A stretch of 64,000 nt of DNA, from NCBI RefSeq assembly GCF_036345995.1, contig NZ_CP107796.1, positions 1,922,001 to 1,986,000 on the forward strand. The letters run 5' to 3'. Position numbers and translations under genes: made by a program. Each line of letters starts with the position of its first letter. Position 1 is the first letter of the stretch. Shown one piece after another: positions 25,825 to 35,661 of this stretch. The notes under the pieces are model-generated. The model worked only from the letters and a program-made list of their open reading frames with translations. It was not told the origin of the DNA and did not search any database. Source of the DNA: Streptomyces sp. NBC_00557. Its GTDB lineage: Bacteria > Actinomycetota > Actinomycetes > Streptomycetales > Streptomycetaceae.

Positions 25825-27462
25825 ATGAGAGCTGCCGCCCTGTACTCGGCCGCCGGGTCCTTGCTGCTGACCACGCTGGCCGCCGCCCCGGCGGACGGCG
25901 CGGGCGGGGCGTCCGCCGTCCCCGGCGCGGCCGAGCTGCGCGGCACCGCGGTGGCCGTGGCCCGCGCCCGGGCGGCCGGCATCGACTTCGGCGCGTGCTC
26001 CCCCGCCGACGTACCCGAGGCGCCGAAGGGGCTGCGCTGCGGCACGGTGACCGTCCCGCTCGACTACGCCCACCCGGACGGCAGGCAGATCAGACTGACG
26101 GTCAGCCGGATGCCGGCGACGCAGAAGGACCCGCGCAACAGCAAGCGGAAGGTCCCCCGGCAGGGCGCCCTCGTCTACAACCCGGGCGGACCCGGCGCGT
26201 CCGGCATGTACTTCCCGCTGATCGGCTCGGTCCCCCAGTGGCAGCGGATCGCGGCCGCCTACGACCTGGTCGGCTACGCGCCGCGCGGCGTGGGCCGTTC
26301 GGCGCCGCTGTCCTGCGAGGACCCGAAGCGCTTCCTGAAGGCGCCCACCGCGGCGCCGGCGCACCCGTCGGAGGCGTACAAGCGGCAGCGCATCGCACAG
26401 GCGAAGGCGTACGCGCGGGGCTGCGCCAAGCGCTCCGGGAAGAGGCTCCGCTTCTACACGTCGCTGAACAACGCGCGGGACCTGGACGTGCTGCGGGCCG
26501 CGCTGGGCGAGGACCGGCTCACCTTCGCGGGGGCGTCCTACGGCACCTACTTCGGCGCGCTGTACGCGGCGATGTTCCCCACGCACGTACGGCGCATGGT
26601 GCTGGACTCGGCGGTCGACCCCGATCCGGCGAAGATCTGGTACCAGGACAACCTCGACCAGTCGGCCGCGTTCGAGGAGCGCTGGGCCGACTTCCGGGAC
26701 TGGGTCGCCCGCCACGACGACGTCTACAAGCTCGGCGACACCGCCGCGAAGGTGCAGCGCAGCTATGACACCGCCGCCGGCCGGCTGGCCCGGAAGGCCG
26801 CCGGCGGGAAGGTCGGTCCCGGCCAGCTGCAGAACGCGTTCCTGACGGCCGGGTACTACGACGACTTCTGGCCGAGCCGGGCCGCGGCGCTGTCGGCCTA
26901 TCTGCACGGCGATCCCGCGCCGCTGGTCCGGCTGGCCGCGCCGGACGCGCGGACGGCCGCGGAGGCGGAGAACGAAAACGCCGTCTACACGGCGGTGGAG
27001 TGCAACGACGCGCCCTGGCCGACGGACTGGAAGGTGTGGGACCGGGACAACACCCGGCTCGCCCGGGTGGCGCCGTTCGAGACCTGGGACAACGCGTGGA
27101 TGAACCTGCCGTGCGCCTACTGGCCGGAGCCCCGGCAGCAGCCGCTCGACGTGCGCACCGGGCCGGGCGAGCTGCCGCCGGTGCTGATCCTGGCGGCCGA
27201 GCGGGACGCGGCCGCGCCGTACCCGGGCGCGCTGGAGATGAACCGGCGGCTGGGCGGTTCGGTGCTGGTGACCGAGCGGGACGCGGGCACGCACGGCATC
27301 GCGGGCGGCCCCAACCGCTGCGTCAACGGCCACTTCGAGGCGTACCTGCTCGAAGGGCGGATCCCGGGACGGCACGCGGCCTGCGCGCCGCACCGGTTGC
27401 CTCCGGCGGCCGGGCCGGGAAAGGGGACCCGGCGCGGGCTGCCCGAGGCCGGGCGGCGCTAG
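25825..27462 (+). CDS. Secreted alpha/beta-hydrolase, tripeptidyl aminopeptidase-like
   Basis: This 545-residue secreted protein of the SlpD/SlpE/TAP family has a signal peptide (about residues 1-26). The oxyanion region is YNPGGPGASG, the nucleophile Ser is in GASYGTYFG near residue 240, and the C-terminal TAP-like domain has LAAERDAAAPYPGA (Asp) and DAGTHGIAGG (His). These enzymes cut tripeptides or other short groups from the N-terminus of extracellular proteins. Cysteines near the end (RCVNG, ACAP) are typical of the family. ATG 25825 has GAAGGGAA about 6 bases upstream. The gene stands alone. Confidence 0.9.
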   Translation: MRAAALYSAAGSLLLTTLAAAPADGAGGASAVPGAAELRGTAVAVARARAAGIDFGACSPADVPEAPKGLRCGTVTVPLDYAHPDGRQIRLTVSRMPATQKDPRNSKRKVPRQGALVYNPGGPGASGMYFPLIGSVPQWQRIAAAYDLVGYAPRGVGRSAPLSCEDPKRFLKAPTAAPAHPSEAYKRQRIAQAKAYARGCAKRSGKRLRFYTSLNNARDLDVLRAALGEDRLTFAGASYGTYFGALYAAMFPTHVRRMVLDSAVDPDPAKIWYQDNLDQSAAFEERWADFRDWVARHDDVYKLGDTAAKVQRSYDTAAGRLARKAAGGKVGPGQLQNAFLTAGYYDDFWPSRAAALSAYLHGDPAPLVRLAAPDARTAAEAENENAVYTAVECNDAPWPTDWKVWDRDNTRLARVAPFETWDNAWMNLPCAYWPEPRQQPLDVRTGPGELPPVLILAAERDAAAPYPGALEMNRRLGGSVLVTERDAGTHGIAGGPNRCVNGHFEAYLLEGRIPGRHAACAPHRLPPAAGPGKGTRRGLPEAGRR

Positions 27463-27504
27463 GGACTGCCGGTCCCGTTGGCGGCGCCGCCCCCGAGGGA
27501 ACCG

Positions 27505-28236
27505 TCAGGCCAGCCCGGCCACCAGGTCCCCGATGTCCTTGCGGCGGCCCGTGAAGAACGGGATCTCCTCGCGGACGTGCATCCGGGCCTCGGAGCCGCG
27601 CAGGTGGCGCATGAGGTCGACGATGCGGTACAGCTCGTCGGCCTCGAACGCCAGGATCCACTCGTAGTCGCCGAGGGAGAAGGACGCGACCGTGTTGGCG
27701 CGCACGTCCGGGTAGCCGCGGGCCATCTTGCCGTGGTCGGCGAGCATGCGGCGGCGGTCCTCGTCGGGCAGCAGGTACCAGTCGTAGGAGCGCACGAACG
27801 GGTAGACGCTGACGTAGTTGCGGGGCGTCTCGTCGGCGAGGAACGCCGGGATGTGCGAGCGGTTGAACTCGGCCGGGCGGTGCAGCGCCATGTTGGACCA
27901 CACCGGGGTGAGCGCGCGGCCCAGCTTGGTGCGGCGGAAGAGGTTGTACGCCTCCTGGAGCTGGTCGCTCGTCTCGGCGTGCCACCAGATCATCAGGTCG
28001 GCGTCGGCGCGCAGGCCGGAGACGTCGTAGGTGCCGCGGATGGTCACGTCCTTGGCGGCCAGCTGGTCGAACAGCTGCTGGACCTCGTCGGCGTAACCCG
28101 CGCGGTCCTCCGGCAGCACGTCCTTCAGCTTGAAGACCGACCACAGGGTGTAGCGGATGACCTCGTTGAGGTCCTTGGCCAGCTTGCCCTTGTTCGGAAT
28201 CCTGCCGGTCTCGGTGATGGGGGCGTCGTCACTCAT
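27505..28236 (-). CDS. hemQ: Coproheme decarboxylase HemQ
   Basis: This is a 243-residue chlorite-dismutase-family protein (HemQ/ChdC). It turns coproheme into heme b with peroxide at the end of the Gram-positive heme path. Typical marks are [11 protein letters not shown] near the start, [11 protein letters not shown], and [11 protein letters not shown], which carries the catalytic tyrosine, plus the conserved [12 protein letters not shown]. It follows hemG by 5 bp on the same strand, so the two are co-transcribed. The ATG at 28236 is within this short gap. No residues appear missing. Confidence 0.96.
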   Translation of the reverse strand: MSDDAPITETGRIPNKGKLAKDLNEVIRYTLWSVFKLKDVLPEDRAGYADEVQQLFDQLAAKDVTIRGTYDVSGLRADADLMIWWHAETSDQLQEAYNLFRRTKLGRALTPVWSNMALHRPAEFNRSHIPAFLADETPRNYVSVYPFVRSYDWYLLPDEDRRRMLADHGKMARGYPDVRANTVASFSLGDYEWILAFEADELYRIVDLMRHLRGSEARMHVREEIPFFTGRRKDIGDLVAGLA

Positions 28237-28241
28237 GGTCC

Positions 28242-29696
28242 CTATTCTCCCGCTCCGCCGTGCAGGCTCTGCACCGGGTGGGCGGTCAGCTCCCGGACCC
28301 CGGTCGGGTCGCCGCCCAGCTGGTCCACCGCCGCGTACGCGCTCGCGACGCACGCCGGGACGCCGACGCCGTCGTACTGCGCGCCGCACACCGCGAGCCC
28401 GGGCAGCTTGGCGACATGCTCGCGGATGCGGGCCACGCGCGCGTGGTGGCCCACCGGATACTGCGGCAGGCCGTCGGTCCAGCGGGTGACCCGGGTGTCC
28501 AGGGGGACGGCGTCCAGGCCGGTGGCCTCGCGCAGGTCGTGCCGGGAGACGTCCACCAGGCCGGCGTCGTCCCGCTGGAGGATCTCCGTCTCGCCGTACC
28601 GGCCCACCGAGGTGCGCAGCACGACGACGTCCGGGTCCTGCTCGGCGATCCAGGCCCACTTCTGCGAGGCGAACGTGGACGCCTTGATGGTGCGCCCGTC
28701 GACGGGGGGTACGAGGAAGCCGCTGCCCTCCGGCAGGCGCAGGTCCGCGCGCCGGTAGGCGAGGGTGACCAGGGCCATGGAGGCGTACTCGATCGCGGCC
28801 AGCTCGGCGGCGGCCTCCGGGGACTCCGGCCGCAGCAGACCGGCGGCGGCCGGGGCCGGTACGGCGAGGATCACCGCGTCGGCGTGCAGCAGGCGCTCGC
28901 CCGCGGTGATCCGCCAGCCGCCGGACGCCTCCCGGCGCAGCCCGGTGACCGGCGTCCCCGTCAGGATCTCTCCGCCCCGCGCGCGCACCGAGTCCGCGAC
29001 CGCGAGCGGCAGGGTGCCGACGCCGCCCTCGATGCCCATGAACACCGGCCCGGTCTGCGGGTTCGCCGCCGCCCTGGCCTGGATGCCGCGGACCGCCTCG
29101 GTGAGGGAGGTGTGGGTGCGGGCGGCCTGGAAGAGCTGGGGGACGGCCGAGCGCATCGAGATGCGGTACGCGTCGCCCGCGTACACCCCGCCGAGCAGGG
29201 GATCGACCAGGCGGTCGACCACCTCGCGGCCGAGCCGCGCCGCGACGTACTCCCCCACGGCCACGTCGTCGCCGACCTCGGTGGGCGGCAGGTCGGCGTC
29301 CCGCTCGATGCGGGCGAGGCCCTCGTCGGAGAGCACTCCGGTCAGGGCTGCGGCGGTGCCGGGGACGCCCATCACATGGCCCTTGGGCATGGGGCGCAGG
29401 GCGCCGCGGGTCCAGATCGAGGCGGTGGCGGTGGCCGGCGGCCGGAGCCGTCCGTCGAGGCCGGCCTCGCGCGCGAGGGTCACCGCCTCGGGGCGGCGGG
29501 CGAGCAGCGACTCGGCTCCCAGGTCGACGCGCACGCCCGCGATCTCACCGGGCAGCAGCTTGCCGCCGACCCGGTCCGCGGCCTCCAGCACGGTCACGCG
29601 CGTGCCGCGTCCGAGCAGCCGGTGGGCGGCGGCCAGCCCGGCGATACCGGCTCCGATGACGACGACATGCCCCGCAGGCGTAACCGTTGCGCTCAT
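28242..29696 (-). CDS. hemG: Coproporphyrinogen/protoporphyrinogen oxidase HemG (HemY/CgoX type)
   Basis: This 484-residue FAD enzyme oxidises the porphyrinogen ring with oxygen. The FAD fold is [17 protein letters not shown] at residue 11 and the C-terminal FAD piece is [15 protein letters not shown] near 440. In actinobacteria this HemY type works on coproporphyrinogen III, supplying HemQ after iron insertion. The stop is 5 bp before hemQ. Upstream, 137 bp separates it from the divergent DUF4349 gene. HemE lies 4 kb away, so heme genes are grouped but not in one operon. Confidence 0.95.
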   Translation of the reverse strand: MSATVTPAGHVVVIGAGIAGLAAAHRLLGRGTRVTVLEAADRVGGKLLPGEIAGVRVDLGAESLLARRPEAVTLAREAGLDGRLRPPATATASIWTRGALRPMPKGHVMGVPGTAAALTGVLSDEGLARIERDADLPPTEVGDDVAVGEYVAARLGREVVDRLVDPLLGGVYAGDAYRISMRSAVPQLFQAARTHTSLTEAVRGIQARAAANPQTGPVFMGIEGGVGTLPLAVADSVRARGGEILTGTPVTGLRREASGGWRITAGERLLHADAVILAVPAPAAAGLLRPESPEAAAELAAIEYASMALVTLAYRRADLRLPEGSGFLVPPVDGRTIKASTFASQKWAWIAEQDPDVVVLRTSVGRYGETEILQRDDAGLVDVSRHDLREATGLDAVPLDTRVTRWTDGLPQYPVGHHARVARIREHVAKLPGLAVCGAQYDGVGVPACVASAYAAVDQLGGDPTGVRELTAHPVQSLHGGAGE

Positions 29697-29833
29697 GCCC
29701 CCACTCTCTCAGACACCGCTGACACTCCCGTGAGGGCCGGAAGTCCTCGGCACCGGGGCCGTCGGCCGAACGTTCCGGCGGGTCCGGCCGTCGTGGGAAC
29801 GTCACGGGACGCAGAGCCCCAGGGGTCCCGCGC

Positions 29834-31177
29834 ATGCGCACGTCACGTTCCGCAGGATCCGCACGTCCCGCGAGGGCCCTGGCGGGAATCCTGCTCGCCG
29901 CCTGCCTGGCCCTCGCCGGATGCGGCGGCGCGGCCGACTCGGGCGGCAGCGGCCGGGCGAAGACCGCGGCCGGATCCGCCGCGGACGGGGCCGGCGTGGC
30001 CGCCTGGCAGGACCAGGCGGCCGGGCCGGGCACGGGGGCGGGCCCCAGCACGGCGGCGCCCGGGACGCCCCGGCTGCTTCAGAGCGCGATCATCCGGACC
30101 GCCTCCTTCACCCTCCAGGTCAAGGACGTCGCCAAGGCCCTGGGCCGGGCACGGACCACCGCGGAGGACGCCGGCGGCTACGTCGGCGACGAGAGCACGA
30201 GCCGGGACGGCGCCGGGCGCGAGCACACCCGGGTCGTCCTGCGGGTGCCCGCCGCCGCGTACGACGCGGTCCTCGCCGAACTCCAGGGCGCCGGCAGGCT
30301 GATCAGCCGCACGCAGAAGGCCGAGGACGTCACCGACCAGGTCGTGGACGTGGCCGGCCGCGTGAAGGCGCAGCGGGCGAGCGTGGACCGGATCCGCGCA
30401 CTGACGGCCCGGGCGACCAAGCTCAGCGATGTCGTCGCGCTGGAGGGCGAGTTGAGCAACCGTCAGGCCGGCCTGGAGGCGCTGCCGGCCCGGCAGGCGT
30501 CCCTGAAGGACCGCACGAGCCTCGCCACCGTCACGCTGTCGCTGTCCGGGACACCGGTGCACGCGGCGGCCGGTGACGGCTCCCCCGGCGTCGCGGACGC
30601 CCTGGCGGGCGGCTGGCACGTGTTCGTCACCCTGCTGCGCTGGATCCTGCTCGCGCTCGGCGCCGCCCTGCCGTTCGCGGCGTTCGCGGCCCTGCTGACG
30701 CTGCTGTGGCTGCGGGCCGTACGGCCCCGGCTGCCGCGCCGCCGGGAGCCCGCGCCCGCGATGACGGCGCCGGGGCCGCTGCCGTCGGGCCGGTCCGGCG
30801 CCGGAATGCTCCGGGGGGCGGCCGGAGCGGGACTGAGATGCCCGCGCCCCGTAGCGTGTCCCCATGAGCATGGACGGCGGGCGGGGCGGGACGGAACGAC
30901 TGGTCGTGATCGGCGGCGACGCCACGGGCATGTCCGCGGCGTCGCAGGCGCGCCGGCTGAAGGGGCCGGAAGAGCTGGAGATCGTGGCCTTCGAACGCGG
31001 CCACTTCACCTCCTTCTCGGCGTGCGGCATCCCCTACTGGGTGGGCGGCGACGTCCCCGAACGGGACGACCTGATCGCCCGCACGCCCGGGGAGCACCGC
31101 GCGCGGGCGATCGACCTGCGGCTGCGCACCGAGGTCACGGAGATCGACGTGCCCGGACGGCGGGTACGCGCGCGTGA
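29834..31177 (+). CDS. DUF4349 lipoprotein with aberrant readthrough C-terminus
   Basis: The 447-codon frame starts with a lipoprotein signal (LALAGC lipobox near residue 29). DUF4349 follows (about 85-260), with a helical core and the IRTASFTLQVKD strand, then a membrane helix (about 265-295). Relatives normally end about 40 residues later. Here the frame misses a TGA at 30834-30836 by one position and runs 314 bp into the next gene, where it makes Arg/Gly-rich nonsense. A run of six G at 30813-30818 is the likely spot of a +1 indel; with five G the protein would end after about 333 residues. The core domain is sound. Function is unknown; it may be a membrane-anchored exported protein. Confidence 0.75.
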   Translation: MRTSRSAGSARPARALAGILLAACLALAGCGGAADSGGSGRAKTAAGSAADGAGVAAWQDQAAGPGTGAGPSTAAPGTPRLLQSAIIRTASFTLQVKDVAKALGRARTTAEDAGGYVGDESTSRDGAGREHTRVVLRVPAAAYDAVLAELQGAGRLISRTQKAEDVTDQVVDVAGRVKAQRASVDRIRALTARATKLSDVVALEGELSNRQAGLEALPARQASLKDRTSLATVTLSLSGTPVHAAAGDGSPGVADALAGGWHVFVTLLRWILLALGAALPFAAFAALLTLLWLRAVRPRLPRRREPAPAMTAPGPLPSGRSGAGMLRGAAGAGLRCPRPVACPHEHGRRAGRDGTTGRDRRRRHGHVRGVAGAPAEGAGRAGDRGLRTRPLHLLLGVRHPLLGGRRRPRTGRPDRPHARGAPRAGDRPAAAHRGHGDRRARTAGTRA

Positions 31178-32264
31178 CGTCGATTCCGGCGCCGAGTCGT
31201 GGACGTCGTACGACAAGCTCGTCATCGCGACCGGCGCGCGCCCGGTCCGCCCCGACCTGCCCGGCGTGGAGGCCCCCGGGGTGCACGGGGTGCAGACCCT
31301 GGACGACGGCCAGGCCCTGCTGCGGACGCTGGCACGCACGCGTGGCCGCAGGGCGGTGGTCGTGGGCGCCGGCTATATCGGCGTGGAGATGGCGGAGGCG
31401 CTCATCAAGCGCGGTTTCGAGGTGACGGTCGTCAACCGCGGCAAGGAACCCATGTCGACGCTCGACGCGGACATGGGCCGGCTGGTGCACCGGGCCATGG
31501 AGGGCCTCGGCATCGCCATGGTGAACGACGCCGAGGTCACCAAGATCCTCACCGGTCAGGACGGCCGGGTCCGCGCTGTGGCCACGCAGGACGCCGAGTT
31601 CCCGGCGGACGTGGTGATCCTCGGCATCGGCGTCCGCCCGCAGACCGCCCTCGCGAAGGCCGCGGGACTCCCCCTCGGCGCGCACGGCGGGCTGCTCACC
31701 GACCTCGCGATGCGGGTGCGCGGACACGAGAACATCTGGGCGGGCGGGGACTGCGTGGAGGTGCTGAACCTGGTCTCCGGCCAGGACCAGTACGTCCCGC
31801 TCGGCACCCACGCCAACAAGCACGGCCAGGTCATCGGCACCAACGCGGGCGGCGGTTACGCCACGTTCCCGGGGGTGGTCGGCACGGCCGTCAGCAAGGT
31901 CTGCGACCTGGAGATCGCCCGCACCGGCCTGCGCGAGAAGGACGCCGACCGGGTGGGCCTGCGGTACGAGACGGTCACCATCGAGTCCACCAGCCGCGCC
32001 GGCTACTACCCCGGCGCCTCCCCGATGACGGTCAAGATGCTCGCCGAACGCCGCACGGGCCGGCTGCTCGGCGTCCAGATCGTCGGCCGGGAGGGCGCGG
32101 CGAAACGCGTCGACATCGCCGCGGTGGCGCTCACCGCGCGGATGACGGTCGAGCAGATGACGGCCCTGGACCTCGGCTACGCCCCGCCCTTCTCACCCGT
32201 GTGGGACCCGGTGCTGGTGGCGGCGAGAAAGGCCGCGGCGAAGGTGCGGGAGGGCGCCTTCTGA
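30864..32264 (+). CDS. CoA-disulfide reductase-like FAD/NAD(P) oxidoreductase
   Basis: This 466-residue pyridine nucleotide-disulfide oxidoreductase belongs to the CoA-disulfide reductase/NADH oxidase group. The FAD fold is LVVIGGDATGMSAASQARR and the single redox cysteine lies in FSACGIPY, near residue 54. The NAD(P) fold is VVVGAGYIGVEMAEAL, ENIWAGGDCVEV follows, and a C-terminal dimerisation domain closes it. The single Cys rather than a CxxxxC pair points to reduction of CoA or other low-molecular disulfides, or of oxygen. Its ATG lies inside the run-on end of the DUF4349 frame. The substrate cannot be fixed by eye. Confidence 0.88.
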   Translation: MSMDGGRGGTERLVVIGGDATGMSAASQARRLKGPEELEIVAFERGHFTSFSACGIPYWVGGDVPERDDLIARTPGEHRARAIDLRLRTEVTEIDVPGRRVRARDVDSGAESWTSYDKLVIATGARPVRPDLPGVEAPGVHGVQTLDDGQALLRTLARTRGRRAVVVGAGYIGVEMAEALIKRGFEVTVVNRGKEPMSTLDADMGRLVHRAMEGLGIAMVNDAEVTKILTGQDGRVRAVATQDAEFPADVVILGIGVRPQTALAKAAGLPLGAHGGLLTDLAMRVRGHENIWAGGDCVEVLNLVSGQDQYVPLGTHANKHGQVIGTNAGGGYATFPGVVGTAVSKVCDLEIARTGLREKDADRVGLRYETVTIESTSRAGYYPGASPMTVKMLAERRTGRLLGVQIVGREGAAKRVDIAAVALTARMTVEQMTALDLGYAPPFSPVWDPVLVAARKAAAKVREGAF

Positions 32265-32300
32265 CGAGGAGGAACGGCGCGACCGGCCGCACCGGGCTTC

Positions 32301-32573
32301 CTAGGCCGTCCCGCTGATCCGCGGCAGAGCCGAGACCGCGGCCGGGGGCTGCTCGCCCGCGGGCTTGGCGTGCGTGGCCGTGGGCCGGGTGGACCGCAGC
32401 CGGTAGCTGACGGCCTCGTCCAGCGTGACCGGCCGCCCCATCTGCGAGGCGAGCCGCCCCGTTTCCTGACCGAGCCGTGCGACGTCCTCCCACGGGATCC
32501 GTACCACCAAAGACAGCTCGGCCTCGCCGTCGGGCAGTGCCTGCATCTGCTGAAGCTGCGGAGCGTTCGTCAT
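32301..32573 (-). CDS. Small conserved hypothetical protein
   Basis: This 90-residue soluble protein begins MTNAPQLQQMQALPD and has a strand-rich segment SLVVRIPWEDVARL followed by a helix. No domain was recognised and there are no membrane segments. GAGGACAGG upstream of ATG 32573 is a plausible ribosome-binding site. It lies convergent to the disulfide reductase gene and divergent from the rhomboid gene, 91 bp away. It looks like a real Streptomyces small ORF by codon use. Confidence 0.6.
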   Translation of the reverse strand: MTNAPQLQQMQALPDGEAELSLVVRIPWEDVARLGQETGRLASQMGRPVTLDEAVSYRLRSTRPTATHAKPAGEQPPAAVSALPRISGTA

Positions 32574-32664
32574 CGCCTGTCCTCACGTCGGTTGAGGACA
32601 GATACGCACGGCCGCCCGGCGCCGTTCACCGATTCGCCCGCCGCATCCCGGGCACTACTTCTGT

Positions 32665-33489
32665 GTGGTCATCCCCGTTCATGACGTGAATCCGGTGCGC
32701 CGCACCCCCTGGGTGACGTACGCGCTCATCGCCGTCAACGTGCTGGTGTTCATCAACACGCCCGGCATAGCCGGTTCCGTGGCCGGCGGCAGCAGCCTGG
32801 CCGACCTGTGCCATCTGCAGGCCTTCACGGACCACTACGCGGCGGTGCCGCGGGAACTGATCCACCATCAGATGCCGCGGCTGGTGCCGACGGGACAGGT
32901 CGGCGTCGGCCCGCACGGCCCGGGCTGCGTGGTCGCCCCGCCCGGCTACGACAAGTCGCCGGCGCTGTCGGTGTTCACGGCGATGTTCCTGCACGGCAGC
33001 TGGCTGCACCTGCTCGGGAACATGCTCTTCCTGCTGATCTTCGGCAACAACGTCGAGGACCGGATGGGCCACATCCGCTTCTTCCTCTTCTACGTCGTCT
33101 GCGGTTACGCGGCCGGATACGGCTTCGCGCTGCTCAACGCCGCCTCCGGCGATCCGCTCATCGGCGCATCCGGCGCGATCGCCGGGGTGCTCGGCGCCTA
33201 CATCGTGCTCTGGCCGAGGGCGCGGGTGTGGGTCCTCGTGCCGTTCCTGGTCTTCCTGCCGCTCAGGCTGCCCGCCTGGCTGGTGCTGGGCTTCTGGTTC
33301 GCGCTGCAGGCGGTGTACTCGGCCGGCGAGGGCGTCTCCAGCGCCGGCACCGTGGCGTACGCGGCGCACGTGGTCGGCTTCGTCGCGGGCATGCTGCTGG
33401 CCTGGCCGCTCAAGCCCGGCACCCCGCCCCCGCCGGAGCCGCGCGGCCTGCTGTTCGGCAGGCGGGCGCGGCCCCGCTACACCTGGTGA
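32665..33489 (+). CDS. Rhomboid family intramembrane serine protease
   Basis: This 274-residue membrane protein has six to seven helices. The catalytic dyad is visible: Ser169 in GASGAIAG and His235 in YAAHVVGF. HGSWLHLLGNM near residue 110 gives the conserved His and Asn that help the oxyanion site. Rhomboids cut single-pass membrane proteins within the bilayer. The GTG at 32665 is taken with no Shine-Dalgarno; TACTTC at 32656-32661 suggests a leaderless transcript. The C-terminus is a short Pro/Arg-rich tail. No linked substrate gene is evident. Confidence 0.92.
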   Translation: MVIPVHDVNPVRRTPWVTYALIAVNVLVFINTPGIAGSVAGGSSLADLCHLQAFTDHYAAVPRELIHHQMPRLVPTGQVGVGPHGPGCVVAPPGYDKSPALSVFTAMFLHGSWLHLLGNMLFLLIFGNNVEDRMGHIRFFLFYVVCGYAAGYGFALLNAASGDPLIGASGAIAGVLGAYIVLWPRARVWVLVPFLVFLPLRLPAWLVLGFWFALQAVYSAGEGVSSAGTVAYAAHVVGFVAGMLLAWPLKPGTPPPPEPRGLLFGRRARPRYTW

Positions 33490-33490
33490 G

Positions 33491-34549
33491 TCAGCGCGCG
33501 GTCGCGGTGTGGACGTACTCCGCGAGCCGGGTCAGCGCGTCCGGGTCGGTGTTCGGCGGCACGCCGTGGCCGAGGTTGAAGACATGCCCCTCCAGGCCGG
33601 CGGCCGCGTCCAGCACCTCGCGGGTCCGGGCCTCGACGATGTCCTTGTCGGTGAACAGCACCGTCGGGTCCAGGTTGCCCTGGAGCGCCTTGCCGGGGCC
33701 GACGCGGCGCTGCGCCTCGTCCAGCGGGACCCGCCAGTCGACGCCGACGACGTCCGCGCCTGCCTCGCCCATGAGCTGCAGCAGCTCGCCGGTGCCGACG
33801 CCGAAGTGGATGCGGGGTACGCCGTAGCCGGCGACGGCGTCGAAGACCTTCGCGGACGCCGGCATGACCGAGCGCCGGTAGTCCGCCGGGGCGAGGGCGC
33901 CGACCCAGGAGTCGAACAGCTGGATCGCGCTGGCGCCGGCCTCGATCTGCACCTTCAGGAAGGCGGCCGTGATGTCGGCGAGCCGGTCCAGCAGGTCGGC
34001 CCACAGCTCCGGGTCGCCGTACATCATCGCCTTGGCGTTCTCGTACGTGCGGGACGGACCGCCCTCGACCAGGTAACTCGCGAGGGTGAACGGCGCGCCC
34101 GCGAAGCCGATCAGCGGGGTCGCGCCGAGCTCCTTCGTCAGCATGCCGACCGCCTCGGTGACGTACGGCACGTCCTCGGGGGTCAGGTCGCGCAGCCGGG
34201 CCAGGTCGGCACGGGTGCGGACGGGCTCGTCGATGACCGGGCCGACGCCGGGCTTGATGTCGAGGCCGATGCCGATGGCCTTCAGGGGCACGACGATGTC
34301 GCTGTAGTAGATCGCCGCGTCGACGTGGTGCCGGCGCACCGGCTGCAGCGTGATCTCGGTGACCAGCTCGGGCCGCGTGCAGGACTCGAGCATCGGCACG
34401 CCCTCGCGCACCTTGCGGTACTCGGGCAGCGAGCGGCCGGCCTGGCGCATGAACCACACGGGGGTGTGCGGCACGGGCTCGCGCCTGCACGCCTTGAGGA
34501 AGGCGCTGTCGTACGTTGCTGTCGGCTGCATGCTGCTGTTCGCGGTCAC
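33491..34549 (-). CDS. hemE: Uroporphyrinogen decarboxylase HemE
   Basis: This 352-residue enzyme converts uroporphyrinogen III to coproporphyrinogen III. Family signatures are PVWFMRQAGRSLPEYR, GFAGAPFTLASYLVEG, IQLFDSWVGAL and FNLGHGVPPNTDP. GTG 34549 gives the Streptomyces N-terminus MTANSS; ATG 34531 is the only real alternative. No Shine-Dalgarno precedes it, so it may be leaderless. It ends 1 bp after the rhomboid gene on the opposite strand and diverges from the DUF3000 gene by 153 bp. It feeds the same pathway as hemG and hemQ. Confidence 0.97.
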   Translation of the reverse strand: MTANSSMQPTATYDSAFLKACRREPVPHTPVWFMRQAGRSLPEYRKVREGVPMLESCTRPELVTEITLQPVRRHHVDAAIYYSDIVVPLKAIGIGLDIKPGVGPVIDEPVRTRADLARLRDLTPEDVPYVTEAVGMLTKELGATPLIGFAGAPFTLASYLVEGGPSRTYENAKAMMYGDPELWADLLDRLADITAAFLKVQIEAGASAIQLFDSWVGALAPADYRRSVMPASAKVFDAVAGYGVPRIHFGVGTGELLQLMGEAGADVVGVDWRVPLDEAQRRVGPGKALQGNLDPTVLFTDKDIVEARTREVLDAAAGLEGHVFNLGHGVPPNTDPDALTRLAEYVHTATAR

Positions 34550-34702
34550 GGGGCAAGTTTCGCATGCCGCCGCGGCGGGACCCGCCGGGTGTGCGGGGGG
34601 AGCGCCGGCCGGCCCGCTCGCCGCCCCCGCCGGGTGCCACTGCCTGGGCCGCGTATGTGTCTTGCCCTGCACGAAGGCTCCGTTCCCCTTACTCTTCCCC
34701 GC

Positions 34703-35380
34703 ATGGCTGCGGCTCACGGACGAATGTCGGACAGCGCTGACGGAATGGACGACATGAAGGACACCGAGGAGGCGGACCGGCGTTCCGGATCTCCGGGGCC
34801 GCCGGCTTTCCGTGCCGCGGTCGACTCCCTGCGCAGCTGCCGGCTGCGGCCGCAGGTCGAGGTGGAGGCCACGCCCGCCCCGCAGCGGCTCGCCCCCTAC
34901 GCGTACGCGCTGGAGGCCGTGGTCGTGGACGGCGAGCAGGAGCTGGCCGACGGACGGCTGGTGCTGCTGCACGACCCGGCGGGCCACGACGCCTGGCGCG
35001 GCACGTTCCGGCTGGTGACCCTGGTGCGCGCGGAGCTGGAGCCGGAGATGGCGGCCGATCCGCTGCTGCCCGAGGTGTGCTGGTCGTGGCTGACGGGGGC
35101 GCTGCAGGCGCGCGGGCTCGGCTACGGCGAGCCGAGCGGCACGATCACCCGGGCGAGCTCGCACTACTTCGGCGGTCTGGGCGAGCGGCCGGCGGCCTCG
35201 CAGATCGAGATCCGGGCGTCCTGGACGCCGCGCGAGGGGCTCGGCGGGGTACCGGACACGGCCTCGCACCTGGCCTCCTGGTGCGATCTGCTGGCGCAGG
35301 TCGCGGGGCTGCCGCCGGCCGGTCCGGGCGACACCTCGGTGGTGACGCTGCCGCAGCGCAGGGGTCCGCAGCCCCGGTGA
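34703..35380 (+). CDS. DUF3000 family protein
   Basis: This 225-residue soluble protein has a disordered acidic N-terminus (about residues 1-35) and a conserved DUF3000 domain with RLAPYAYALEA, LVLLHDPAGHDAWRGTFRLV, VCWSWLTGAL and SSHYFGGL. The family is actinobacterial, has no known function, and sits beside hemE and rnd in many genomes. ATG 34703 is preceded by TACTCT (34690-34695) and no Shine-Dalgarno, so a leaderless start is likely. ATG 34724 and 34754 are weaker alternatives. Confidence 0.8.
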   Translation: MAAAHGRMSDSADGMDDMKDTEEADRRSGSPGPPAFRAAVDSLRSCRLRPQVEVEATPAPQRLAPYAYALEAVVVDGEQELADGRLVLLHDPAGHDAWRGTFRLVTLVRAELEPEMAADPLLPEVCWSWLTGALQARGLGYGEPSGTITRASSHYFGGLGERPAASQIEIRASWTPREGLGGVPDTASHLASWCDLLAQVAGLPPAGPGDTSVVTLPQRRGPQPR

Positions 35381-35555
35381 CGCAGCCGCCGGACGGGCGA
35401 CGTTCATCCGCATGGGCGGCTTATTGACCATCTCTTTGTCGATACGGCCACTTTCCGACCCCGAATCGCCTACACGCGAACCGACTCGATCTTCGGATGA
35501 TCGATCGCGTGTCCGAATTGCACGGATTGTTACTCACTAGATCGTGATCATTCTC

Positions 35556-35583
35556 TAAAGGCGGACGAGTTTGCTGCCGAAGA
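35556..35583 (+). promoter_or_regulatory. Probable sigma-WhiG promoter of whiI
   Basis: TAAA (35556-35559), 16 bases, then GCCGAAGA (35576-35583) closely matches the FliA/WhiG consensus of TAAA, about 15 bases and GCCGATAA. whiI in S. coelicolor is known to depend on sigma WhiG. The site is 78 bp upstream of the GTG. The surrounding 280 bp is unusually AT-rich and contains GATC-rich inverted segments (about 35495-35555). Confidence 0.7.
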
Positions 35584-35661
35584 CGACTGTGACCTTGAAA
35601 GCACGGTTCGTCCCGGCTTCATCCCCACAAGCCGGCCCCGTCCCCCCACCCAGGAGGCCTG

